A stretch of DNA of 64,000 nucleotides, taken from Balaenoptera acutorostrata. Its lineage: Eukaryota; Chordata; Mammalia; Artiodactyla; Balaenopteridae. Positions 33,871 to 42,691 of the stretch are shown here, one piece after another. Every line of letters starts with the position of its first letter. Positions within the stretch are counted from its first letter, which is position 1. A model generated the notes under the pieces. That model made no database searches and was not told the DNA's origin. It worked only from the letters and a program-made list of their open reading frames with translations. The stretch covers positions 27,177,268-27,241,267 of the forward strand of contig NC_080074.1 in assembly GCF_949987535.1 (NCBI RefSeq), in the 5' to 3' direction. A program made the translations under genes and the position numbers.

Positions 33871-34941
33871 TTAGGGGGCTGAGCTAACTAGTCTAAGGGC
33901 AGAACCAACAGGGGGTTGACTCTAGACTTTGCCTTTTTAATGATTACTCCAAACTGCCACTGACAGTGGCCACTGACCATCGGGGAAAGAAGAATAAGGC
34001 ATAAGGAGAAAAGGCTTCCCTGATTCATCTCTCTTCTCTATTTGGGGGCACTCTCAGGATGGAGCTCTGGAGTCCCACACGTTCTCATTTCTGCCAGGTT
34101 TGCAGTTGAATTCCCAGGATGCCGGAAAACAGAACTGCAGAGCCCCACGGTCTATTGTGAAAGTGTCTCATCCACCCAGCTCTTCATGGCAAGCCCATTT
34201 ATTTTGACTCTGTCACACAGGTGAGTTGGTTCTACTTTTAAGGGTCTCTAGAGAAGTAGGCAGATGCTTCCTCTGTAACCCACTCCAGTGTTTCAGTGTT
34301 CTGTTCCTATAGTAGACGCTGGGGTACACAACCCAGCTCCCCCGTTATGGGCCAGTGCATGCATCCCACAGCTGCTATAAGTGTTGGCTGCTATAGGATC
34401 TCAGCTGCACCCTCCTCAAGAATTGTCCTCAGCCAGCGGGGACCTCCTCATTCAGAGACACTTGGGAGATTATTGTCCCCTCACCCTCTCAGGGGTGGTC
34501 TGCCCCAATGCCTGATTGATACTGAGGTATAAAATTCTGGTCCTCTTGCCTTGAGGTGACACAATTCCTTGATGTTATATAAGCTCCAGAGTTCCCTCTG
34601 GGATCAGGCTGGGGCTAGACTTGAGGGGAACCCACATCTTTATCTTCTTCTCCTGCTCTAACCCACTTCCCTAAGTCCCTTACATTCTCTTCCCGAAATC
34701 TCTCCCAGAAGACCACCAATCTCTGCTTTCAGGGAACCAGCTCGAAGACAGTGCCCAAGCAGGAAACACTTATTCTTCTAACCAGAAGCCTCCATCCTTG
34801 GAGGTCATAGCAAACAGCTGATCACTCTTTGCAACTACCTCATAATTTGAAGACTTTTAAAATGCCCGCTTCTCTCCCACCTTCTTTTCTTTTGAAAGAA
34901 TTCTAGCTTTGTTAACCACTGTTCAGTTCTTTTTTTAAAAT
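33871..34941. other. unassigned, no gene seen
   Basis: About 1 kb with no recognised repeat, RNA gene or exon. A pyrimidine-rich stretch lies at about 34640-34730. Confidence 0.4.
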
Positions 34942-35115
34942 ATCTGTGCCTCCAGGGATCACCATCTTCCCATTGGCCTTGAGGGTCTTCACTCCTCCAG
35001 GGATAATCAGATTGTCTCCAATTTGCTTTATTAAGCCATCTTCCATGTAAATATCAGCATAAAAGGACTGATCATCGTTGATGATTCTGCCTCCCTTGAT
35101 GAGAAGACAGTCACT
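34942..35115 (-). pseudogene. DPYSL3: DPYSL (CRMP) retro-fragment, closest to DPYSL3
   Basis: Fifty-eight contiguous codons encode the N-terminal region of dihydropyrimidinase-like proteins, with motifs [32 protein letters not shown] and [10 protein letters not shown]. The words GGRI, IGDN and EANGK-like fit DPYSL3 better than DPYSL2 or DPYSL5. By memory of the parent about six residues differ, including R to C, E to K and I to T. The homology crosses the usual exon 2/3 junction (after DGLIK) without an intron, so it came from spliced mRNA. It starts close to the exon-2 start (Ser-Asp) and stops after GGTD, so both ends are truncated. The frame is open but lacks the rest of the ~570-residue enzyme-like fold, so no function is expected. 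The preceding ~230 bp (35116-35345) does not match DPYSL that I can see. Confidence 0.78.
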
Positions 35116-35351
35116 CCCCAGTGAAGAGAAAGGCATTTGCAAAACTGTCTGTGCTCTATCAAAATGACTTGTGATTTTGTAAGCTCTATGGTTTCAGTTT
35201 TAATGTCAACATCACTGCCCAGAACATGGGAGTCTAGAATTGACCCATTTTGCAGGAAATGGGCTAATGGAAGGATTATTCTGTAGAGCATCATTACTAC
35301 AACCAACTGTAACAATGGTGAATGGTTTTACCATCTCAAAAGACTTTCTCG

Positions 35352-35735
35352 GGACTTCCCTGGTGGCGCAGTGGTTAAGAACCCGCCTGCCGATGTAGGG
35401 GACATGGGTTCGAGCCCTGGTCCGGGAAGATCCCACTTGCTGCGGAGCGACTAAGCCCACGCGCCACAGCTACTGAGCCTGCGCTCTAGAGCCTGTGAGC
35501 CACAACTACAGAGCCTGTGTACCACAACTACTGAGCCTGAGCTCTAGAGCCCACGAGCCACAACTACTGAAGCCTGTGCGCCTAGAGCCCGTGCTCCACA
35601 ACAAAAGAAGCCACCACGATGAGAAGCCCGTGCACCACAACGAAGAGTAGCTCCCGCTCGCTGCAACTAGAGAAAGCCCGCGCACAGCGATGAAGACCCA
35701 ACATGGCCAAAAATAAATAAATAAACTTATTAAAA
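35352..35735 (+). mobile_element. CHR SINE (long form)
   Basis: Starts GGGACTTCCCTGGTGGCGCAGTGG, with B-box GGGTTCGAGCCC, and ends in AAATAAATAAATAAACTT. The middle is expanded by several near-copies of a GAGCCTGTGAGCCACAACTAC module, making it about 90-100 bp longer than the short form. TTAAGAACCCGCCTGCC replaces the TTGAGAGTCTGCCTGCC of short copies. No clean target duplication was found. It lies just 5' of the DPYSL fragment's upstream segment. Confidence 0.9.
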
Positions 35736-35759
35736 AACCCCCCCAACTTTCCCGTCTTT

Positions 35760-35935
35760 ATGTCATTTAGCCATCATAACTCTGTGGGAGGAAGTTTTAT
35801 TTATTTATTTTTAAAGAGAAGATTTGAGTAAATAGAGGTGAAATGTGTTGCTTAAGTTCATGGAGCTAAAGGCATAATTAGCATAGCAAAGACCGGAAAG
35901 AGGGGTTCTAACCTCCAGGCCTGGGCTCGTTTTAT
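35760..35935 (-). repeat. MIR-like relic (reverse)
   Basis: TTTTATTTATTTATTTTTAAAGAGAAGATTTGAGTAAATAGAGGTGAAATGTGTTGCTTAAGTTCATGGAGC resembles reversed MIR core. Strongly decayed. Confidence 0.35.
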
Positions 35936-36064
35936 GACTTTCATCCCTTCCCTGATCTATGACCTTCCTGTATGGATAATTTTATGATGCTGTATCAGTG
36001 AGGAACTGTGTTTGGCTGACTGTAAGAGAGCCCTAAGAATAAAGACCCCCAGGCTTTCTTTTCT

Positions 36065-36375
36065 CACACAAAAGGAAGTCTGGGAGGGAAGCAGCCTGGG
36101 GCTGTAGGCAGCTTCACAAAGTCATCAGAGACTTGAAATCCTTCGACTTTCTGTCCTACCATTTGGGGTCTTGATGGTCCTTTGACCCATCTTTTCTTGG
36201 CCCAAGATGGTTGCTGGAGCCCCAGCCATCATAGGTGAGTTCCAGGCAGTGAGGTGGAGGAAGGAAAGAAGAAAGGCATGCTCCTTCCCTTTAAGGAGAT
36301 TTCTGGGAAGTCTCACACGGCACTTCTGTTCACTTCTCATTGGCCAGACAATACACTTACACCTAGAGGGTAATG
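36065..36375 (-). mobile_element. unassigned LTR-like repeat fragment
   Basis: CTTGGCCCAAGATGGTTGCTGGAGCCCCAGCC and CGGCACTTCTGTTCACTTCTCATTGGCCAGACAATACACTTAC match the same family as 24695-25160 and 33441-33870. Confidence 0.4.
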
Positions 36376-36454
36376 AAGCTGAAACCCCAGAGTTGTTCAT
36401 TGCCAGGGTCCCTTCCAGATGTTTATGCCTAATTTTGTATTATTCTCAATCATG

Positions 36455-36535
36455 TCCAGGAACAATTTATTGAGGCTTACTGTGTGCAAGTTGCTCTCCT
36501 GGGCATAGAAAGGAGACCAAAGCAGGACTGGATGT
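36455..36535 (-). repeat. L2 LINE 3' tail (reverse)
   Basis: CAGGAACAATTTATTGAGGCTTACTGTGTGCAAGTTGCTCTCCTGGGC is a reversed L2 tail. Confidence 0.5.
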
Positions 36536-37639
36536 AGGTCAGAATCACTAGCGGCTCTTGGCACAGCCCTGAGGATTCTGATGTGCTCCTGTAGGCAGAC
36601 TGTCACGTGTCATCTTCTCTCCACCCTCACCTTGATTAATGGGGTGGTGATGGGGTGGTACTGTCAGGAGGGTGCTGTGCGTGTTTAGAGGAAAGATCAA
36701 GGATCACGGATCTAGGAGGGTGTCTCATCCGTAGTTGGCGTATTTTAGGAAACATGCATAGTCTATTTGTTTAGTTGTGCCCCACTTACTTCTGAAAAGG
36801 AAAAAAACACCTTCTTCACCATGATTAAAATGAAGGTAAAGATGGTAAATGGAAGATCAGAGGCAGAAGCTAGGTTGGACCTTTTTAGCTGTCTTGGTTA
36901 AAATGGAGAGTTGCAAGAATCCATTATTATGACTATCCAGCAAGAGGGGCAGGCCGGTCAGTGGGAGACAGAGTGCTTTCCTTAGCATTGAACTCTAGGA
37001 GATTTATTGTGACAGATTTGTTTTCGAGGCATTAAACATACATTGTATGATGTGTAATAATAACTTTGCAGAAAGCGGGGAGATAGTCTTCAAGGAGTTA
37101 TTTCTTATATCAAGCCTGGAAAAGTCTGGAGTTAAATTTTTAAATACCATGTTTTGTTGGATCTAAGACACCACTGATAACAGATACACTACTATTTTGT
37201 GTGTCACTAAGAAAGGGAACACACTGCCAAATAAATTATGACTTCCCATAGCCGGTGATGCATTCTAATTTAAAAGATGTTAAAATGTGAAAAAGCTCAC
37301 CTTAATATCAGTAGTATGTGGTACTCATTTAATGAATACATGTCTGCAGAGAGATACAGTAGCATAATATAGAATGTAAGCTTTCTCATGGCATGAGTTA
37401 ACACAGAGGTAGAATTTAAAGAACGTTCATCTGGGATGTTCTGCTAACTGGGAAGAGATGTTTACAACCATGGAAGAAAAAACCCTAAGAATCCCATACC
37501 TAGTTCTGTGACCAAACTGTCTGAAGTAGCCTTCTGGAGGTCTGAGTTGACATGGGCACCTATTAGACACAGGTTGGCCACAGAACCAGGTTTGGGGCTC
37601 TAAAGCTTTGTCCTGGGGGATGTTGACATTCGCCCTTAA
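36536..37639. other. unassigned, no gene seen
   Basis: About 1.1 kb, AT-rich to the right, with no recognisable repeat or exon. Confidence 0.4.
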
Positions 37640-37740
37640 TTTGTATGGGACCTTGGGTTACTTAACCTACTTCTCTGAAACAATGCCTACTGTATCTCAC
37701 AGGGTATCGAGAAGATCAAATAAATTAGTCACTTTAAAAA
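37640..37740 (+). repeat. MIR fragment
   Basis: GACCTTGGGTTACTTAACCTACTTCTCTGAAACAATGCCTACTGTATCTCACAGGGTATCGAGAAGATCAAATAAATTAG follows the MIR core in sense, decayed. Confidence 0.45.
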
Positions 37741-38210
37741 GAACTTGCCAGAGGAGGGAGTGGAAAGGAAAATCTAACTGCTTACATATAAAATAATAAT
37801 TCTTATCATAACAATATCCAACATCAATGAGTGCTTCCTCTGTGCCATGCCTGCCTTAGAGGGGACGGCAGGTACCGTTGGTGGCCAACAAACAGCTATT
37901 CTTTGCCTTCTTCTTCCTGGTCAGCCAAGCCCGCTTCCTGGAGAAAGCGGCTGAACTTCTCAGATATTTATTTTCCTTGCTTTCCTTTCTGCCAGGGTCG
38001 GGGTTCTCCAAGTGTGAGAATACTTGGGGGTCCCTGAGACCCTTTCAGGAATCTGTAAGGTCAAAACTATTTTCAAAATTATATATGCCATTATATCTAT
38101 CTGTCTGTCTATCATCGTCATCATCATCTATCTCCAACGATAGATGTGTGTGTATACAAGTCCAACAAAATATTATTATATAATTATTTCAAAATGTTAC
38201 TTGCCCTTCT

Positions 38211-38269
38211 CCCCACGTTGTCTTTTTTTTTTTTTTAAAGGGATAATGAGGCCTTGAGCCTTGTAATTT

Positions 38270-38320
<51 letters not shown>

Positions 38321-38607
38321 TTTTTGGCTGTGTTGGGTCTTCGTTTCTGTGCGAGGGCTTTCTCTAGTTGTGGCATGCGGGGGCCACTCTTCATCGCGGT
38401 GCGCGGGCCTCTCACCACTGCGGCCTCTCTTGTTGCGGAGCACAGGCTCCAGACGCGCACGCTCAGTAGTTGTGGCTCACGGGCCTAGTTGCTCCGCGGC
38501 ATGTGGGATCTTCCCAGGCCAGGGCTCGAACCCGTGTCCCCTGCATTGGCAGGCAGATTCTCAACCACTGCGCCACCAGGGAAGCCCCCCCCCCCACATT
38601 GTCTTTT
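38211..38607 (-). mobile_element. CHR SINE (reverse) with extra 3' segment
   Basis: The SINE body is at 38327-38591 (reverse), with B-box complement GGGCTCGAACCC and 5' end GGGAAGCCC. Its tail is an expanded TTTA tract (38266-38326). Beyond the tail, 29 bp (38237-38265) are neither SINE nor host, then a 14-bp T-run. The duplication CCCCAC[G/A]TTGTCTTTT (16 bp, one mismatch) flanks everything at 38211-38226 and 38592-38607. Read on the SINE strand the order is SINE, tail, 29-nt tag ending ATCCCTTT, poly-A, which indicates a 3' transduction. Confidence 0.88.
38266..38326 (+). repeat. (TTTA)n microsatellite in SINE tail
   Basis: About fifteen TTTA units, an expansion of the AAATAAAT tail of the reverse CHR SINE. 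Confidence 0.97.
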
Positions 38608-39135
38608 GCACTCATGTTACAATAGCAACGGGAGGTAAAACTTGCTGGTGGCTTAGCATGAATCATGGCACCAAACTGTACTCATTGTACTCTTCCCCAC
38701 CACACAGAGTAACAAAAACAAAAAAACCAAAAAACAAAAAACATTTTACTTAAGAATGTCCTTGAAGCAGTAAAACTTATTAATTTTATTACATCTTCAC
38801 CTTTGACTTGAGAAGTACACATGAAGCATTTCTACTGCAGAGCAAATGATGGTTGTCCCGAGAAACTTGTGCAGTTGTTTGAGCTGCAAACTGAAGTAGC
38901 TGTTTGTTTGTTTCTCACGGAACACCACTTTTACTTGAAATAACAACTGACGGACAAACTATGATCATTCAGGCTTGGGTGTTTGCTAGAAATGTTTTCA
39001 AAAAATGTAGTGAGTTAGGCATATCAAGGAAAAGAACGAATAATATGTGCTGCCCATGATAAAATTCAAGCTTTCAAAAGAAATGAGAGTGAGATTGGTG
39101 GTGATATTAATGAATGTCATATTTTTATTTTTATA

Positions 39136-39486
39136 TTGTACAACGAAATGTGTCAACATTTGGAAGATTTGTGTAATTCAGTGACTAATATTTTCCAAAT
39201 GACCAATCCACATATTACAAAATTCAAAGTACTGGGTTTTAACGTAATCAAGAATGGAAAATTCCTTGGTATGTTTTCAGATTTCATACTGCAACTAACC
39301 ATTAAGAAACTACTACTTGTCAAGTTTTGGTGCAATATCAGAGAATATTTACAACTACCTGAAAAAGCTGTTACCATACTTCTTCTTTTCCAATTACATA
39401 TTTATATGAGCTGGATTTCTACATATACCTCAACTAAAAGAACATATCACAATAGTCTGAGTGCAGAAGCAGATACTGGAATATAG
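39136..39486 (+). pseudogene. hAT transposase C-terminal remnant
   Basis: A 116-codon frame inside the Charlie-type element encodes the hAT C-terminal dimerisation region. The signature is a VKFW…EYLQLPEKAVTILLLF segment, then a YTSTKRTYHNSLSAEAD segment. It corresponds to the family pattern FW…YP.L…A..LL.F…YLCE.GFS…TKTKYRNRL..E.D. The YLCE-GFS core is decayed to YMSW-IS and no N-terminal BED finger or DDE region is joined in frame. The frame does not start with ATG. The surviving frame is probably chance preservation and not a domesticated gene, since flanking transposase sequence has stops. Confidence 0.72.
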
Positions 39487-40063
39487 CTGTCTTCTATTAT
39501 TTCTCTCAAGCTAGACACTGAAGAAATTTGCAAAAATGTAAAATGATGCCACTCTTTTTGCTAAATTTTTCTTTGGAAATGATAGTTGTTTTTCATAAAA
39601 ATATTTGTAACTGGTTTATTATTGTCATTTAAATGAATGAATAACTATTTTAGAAATGTCTTAGTTTTAATTTCTAATATGATAAATATTGAAAGATATA
39701 CAACAAAAGCTCTCTAGGGTCTTTAATATTTTTTAATAGTGTAAAGGGGTCCTGAGGGCAATAAAGTTTGAGGACCCTGAGCTAGGACATTGTCATATGA
39801 TCGAGTCTTGACCAATGAGTCCTGAGAAACGTCTGGATGGGGGTGGGGTGGGCAATGGTCTTCTAAGAAAGGTTTTTCTCCTTCAGAAAAAAGTTCCTGT
39901 GCGTGGAAGTGACTGTGTGAAGATACGATTCTCATAGCTGAGGCAGCTTGCAACCTTACGGAGAGAAGCTGGAGCATTAAAGCCAAATAGCTGGCAACTC
40001 AGGTCCCACCCAACACAAAAGCCCAGGCACTGACCATTACACCCTACTGCTGCTGGCAGTAAG

Positions 40064-40139
40064 CTGACTCACTTTGTTGTACAGCAAAAACTAACACAAC
40101 ATTGTAAAGCAATTATACTCCAATAAAGATGTAAAAAAA
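40064..40139 (+). mobile_element. short L1 3' end
   Basis: GACTCACTTTGTTGTACAGCAAAAACTAACACAACATTGTAAAGCAATTATACTCCAATAAAGATGTAAAAAAAG is the last ~75 bp of a cetartiodactyl L1 in sense. Its poly-A tail was the landing site of the CHR SINE directly to the right. Confidence 0.88.
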
Positions 40140-40400
40140 GGGGCTTCCCTGGTGGCACAGTGGTTGAGAATCTGCCTGCCAGTGCAGGGGACACGGGTTC
40201 GAGCCCTGGTCTGGGAAGATCCCACATGCCACGGAGCAACTAGGCCCGTGAGCCACAACTACTGAGCCTGCGCGTCTGGAGCCTCTGCTCCACAACAAGA
40301 GAGGCCGCGATAGTGAGAGGCCCGCGCAACGCGATGAAGAGTGGCCCCCGCTTGCCGCAACTGGAGAAAGCCCTCGCACAGAAACGAAGACCCAACATAG

Positions 40401-40431
<31 letters not shown>

Positions 40432-40457
40432 CTAAAAAACTTAAAAAAAAAAAAAAA
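40140..40457 (+). mobile_element. CHR SINE (short form) in L1 tail
   Basis: Begins GGGCTTCCCTGGTGGCACAGTGG, with B-box GGGTTCGAGCCC, and ends with an expanded (CAAT)n tract (40401-40428) then ACTAAAAAACTT and a 15-bp A-run. The flanking A-rich duplication (AAAAAAAG on both sides) merges with the L1 tail, so exact limits are ambiguous. Confidence 0.9.
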
Positions 40458-40582
40458 GAATGGCAGGGAAAGACCTAAACCTGAAAGTAACAAGGGTTTG
40501 CGTATACAGTTCCACCCCCATCTGCAAGCAGAGCGCTTCTAGGTAATCTTTTCTAAGGAAAGACGGCATCAAGTGAACAGTA

Positions 40583-40738
40583 TCCCCCGCTTTCCCAAAG
40601 TTAGCATTACCCGACTTTGCTTTTATGGAAGACCTACATTAGTACCTGTTTTTTTGCTAACAGAAAGAAATCTGAAGAGGATTTCTGCTTTTACAAAAAA
40701 CGTTGTTACCTGTACTAATGTAGGTAAAAAGTGGGGGA
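40583..40738. mobile_element. mariner-like MITE with TA flanks
   Basis: The ends CCCCCGCTTT and AAAGTGGGGG are inverted repeats, each bordered by TA (40581-40582 and 40739-40740), as expected for Tc1/mariner insertion. A second inverted pair lies inside: ACCTACATTAGTA (40632-40644) and TACTAATGTAGGT (40713-40725), a perfect 13-bp match. The ~156-bp element codes for nothing. I recall a similar mammal-wide repeat but cannot name it. Confidence 0.65.
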
Positions 40739-40789
40739 TACATGTATTGTCTCTTAAAAGCCAGCAGGGTGATGGCTTATAGAAATGGC

Positions 40790-41036
40790 CTATAGAGCAG
40801 GGGTCCCCAACCCCTGGGCCACGGACCAGTATGGGTCTGAGTCCTGTTAGGACCTGGGCCTCACAGTGGGAGGTGAGTGGCGGGCGAGCAAGCGAAGCTT
40901 CACGTGCCGCTCCCCATTGCTCCCCATCACCCACATTACCTCCTGAACCACCACCCCCCCACCCCGTCCATGGAAAAACTGTCTTCCACAACACCTGTCC
41001 CTGGTGCCAAAAAGGTTGGGGACCGCTGCCCTAGAG
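40790..41036. mobile_element. hAT-type MITE with inverted ends and 8-bp flanks
   Basis: The element at 40798-41028 starts CAGGGGTCCCCAACCCC and ends GGTTGGGGACCGCTG, imperfect terminal inverted repeats. Interior phrases GGAGGTGAGTGGCGGGCGAGC and GGAAAAACTGTCTTCCACAACACCTGTCCCTGG match a common mammalian hAT-group repeat. Flanking octamers CTATAGAG (40790-40797) and CCCTAGAG (41029-41036) agree at 6 of 8 positions, the hAT target size. Confidence 0.75.
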
Positions 41037-41123
41037 CACATAGGAGCCATGAGATAATCAGCCCCCGTGGATTGGGCTACAATTTTAGGAAAATTTGGAG
41101 AGGTTTTATAGCAGCTTGAAGAG

Positions 41124-41572
41124 TGTTGAATAGTGTGGCACTGTTCCCCCAAACAATTCATGTCCATCTGGAACCTCTGCATGTGACCTTATTTGAAAAT
41201 AAGGTCTTTGCAGATGTGATTAATTAACTTAAAATTGAGGTCATACTGAGTTGGGGTGAGCCCTAAATCCAATGACTGATGTCTTTACGAGAGAGAGGAG
41301 ACAGAGACAGACACAAGGAAGAAGGCCATGTGATGACAGAGGCAGAGGTTGGAGGGATGTAGCTACAAGCCCAGAAAGGCAAGGAAGCCACCAGAAGCTA
41401 GGAAGAGGCAAGGAAGGAGTCACGCTGAGAGACTTCAAAGGGGGCATGGCCCTGCTGACATCTTCATTTCATAATTCTAGCCCCTAGAGGAACTGTGGGA
41501 GAACAGGTTTCTGCTGTTTTGAGCTGCCTGGTTTGTGGCATTTGGCTATGGTAGCCCTAGGAAATGAATACA
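41124..41572 (+). mobile_element. solo MLT1-type (ERVL-MaLR) LTR
   Basis: Begins TGTTGAATAGTGTGGCACTG and ends GTAGCCCTAGGAAATGAATACA. Between lie GCATGTGACCTTATTTGAAAATAAGGTCTTTGCAGATG, CCTAAATCCAATGACTGATGTCTTTACGAGAG and AAGCCACCAGAAGCTAGGAAGAGG, all in MLT1 LTR order. No internal region is attached. Confidence 0.8.
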
Positions 41573-41749
41573 GGGTTCAAAGGAGCATCTTCATGGTATT
41601 TAAGGTTAGGAAAATCAGCTGTCTGAGAATCTAAAGCCTAGAACAAGAGAAAAAACACTTATTTTTCTTGAGTCCAAGCTTAATGTGTTTTTCATAAAGG
41701 AAAGTAAGCAGCTGTTTTCTATGCCTACCCTGGAAAGAACGAGAAATGG

Positions 41750-41945
41750 CCACCTGGAAAGCTTTCCACTGGGAGTCTAGTTGTGGCTTTAGTTCTGCAT
41801 CCTGCTTCTAGTTCTGTTGGGCTACTGGGCTTTAAGCAAGCATCTTCACCATCTAGTACTTCAGTCTTCTCAACTGTTATATAAAGGGATTGGACCAGAT
41901 GAGCTAGAAGATGTCATCTAGCTCTAAACTTGTATTATTCTTGTT
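41750..41945 (+). repeat. MIR3-type SINE relic
   Basis: GCTTTAGTTCTGCATCCTGC, AAGGGATTGGACCAGATGAGCTAGAAGATGTCATCTAGCTCTAAACTTGTATTATTCTTG. The last phrase is typical of a MIR3/Ther-type 3' end. Confidence 0.55.
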
Positions 41946-42188
41946 GGTTTATTTATGGTGATGAAAAATTTCTGGATAGAAGGGAGATGTTCCAATGTCC
42001 CAATGGATTACCAAATAATATTATGGATTTTCTTCTTTGGAACTATTTGTGAATAGGATCAATCTGATAGCTTCAACTTGGGCAGTCAACTATGTGCTGT
42101 GTAATATCCCCTTAAAACAGGAAATTTCCAAGTTCAAATGCCTTCAGGAACCAGACAGCAAAAGAAGTGAGTCAAGCCAACTGGATGC

Positions 42189-42499
42189 AATAAAACAGGG
42201 AGGGGCTTCCCTGGTGGCGCAGTGGTTGAGAGTCTGCCTGCCGATGCAGGGGACACGGGTTCGAGCCCTGGTCTGGGAGGATCCCACATGCCGCGGAGCA
42301 ACTGGGCCCGCGAGCCACAATAACTGATCCTGCGCGTCTGGAGCCTGTGCTCCGCAACAAGAGAGGCCACGACAGTGAGAGGCCCGCGCACCGCGATGAA
42401 GAGTGGCCCCCGCTTGCCACAACTAGAGAAAGCCCTCGCACAGAAACGAAGACCCAACACAGCCATAAATAAATAAATTAAAAAAAATAAAACAGGGAG
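42189..42499 (+). mobile_element. CHR SINE (short form) with target duplication
   Basis: The insert at 42203-42485 begins GGGCTTCCCTGGTGGCGCAGTGG, carries GGGTTCGAGCCC and ends ATAAATAAATAAATTAAAAAA. The 14-bp duplication AATAAAACAGGGAG is exact at 42189-42202 and 42486-42499. Its last five bases are the start of the first unit of the adjacent minisatellite. The SINE therefore inserted at the left edge of that array. Near-consensus sequence implies a young copy. Confidence 0.95.
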
Positions 42500-42691
42500 T
42501 GGTGGGGGCTGTGGCCAAGACTAGGTGTTGTAGACTAGGGAGTGGTGGGGGCTGCGGCCAAGACTAGGTGTTGTAGACTAGGGAGTGGTGGGGGCTGTGG
42601 CCAAGACTAGGTGTTGTAGACTAGGGAGTGGTGGGGACTGCAGCCAAGACTAGGTGTTGTAGACTAGGGAGTGGTGGGGGCTGTGGCAAAG
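42495..42691 (+). repeat. 43-bp minisatellite, 4.5 units
   Basis: Four full units (42495, 42538, 42581, 42624) and a ~25-bp partial (42667) start GGGAGTGGTGGGG and end GTTGTAGACTA. Units differ at only a few sites (e.g. CTGTGG, CTGCGG and CTGCAG), so the amplification is recent. Confidence 0.97.

Larger units (their letters stand above)
37995..39780 (+). mobile_element. hAT-Charlie-type DNA transposon, decayed
   Basis: The left end reads AGGGTCGGGGTTCTCCAAGTG…GGGGGTCCCTGAGACCCTTTCAG and GGTCAAAACTATTTTCA. The right end reads GTGTAAAGGGGTCCTGAGGGCAATAAAGTTTGAGGACCCTGAG. Both are characteristic of a large mammalian hAT (Charlie-group) element. The interior (about 38860-39490) keeps transposase-like coding in several broken frames, e.g. 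a LFELQTEVAVCLF stretch near 38880. A CHR SINE interrupts the left part (38226-38591). Removing the SINE leaves ~1.4 kb, shorter than autonomous relatives, so it is internally deleted as well as mutated. Confidence 0.75.

Noticed and set aside
38349..38753. 134-codon plus frame, and similar Arg/Ser-rich frames at 4248-4662, 40113-40403, 42134-42466 and 45256-45535
   Set aside because: They are translations of CHR SINEs on one strand or the other; similar peptides recur at every copy.
40140..40230. Possible tRNA gene (A-box and B-box GGTTCGAGCC)
   Set aside because: The boxes belong to the tRNA-derived head of the CHR SINE; no cloverleaf or mature tRNA end. Same for the other CHR copies.
40064..40457. 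L1–SINE chimera made by template switching
   Set aside because: The SINE sits in the L1 poly-A with A-rich duplication on both sides, so a simple insertion into the tail explains it.
42495..42691. CRISPR-like array (repeats with regular period)
   Set aside because: Units are contiguous 43-bp tandem repeats without unique spacers, in a mammalian genome; it is a minisatellite.
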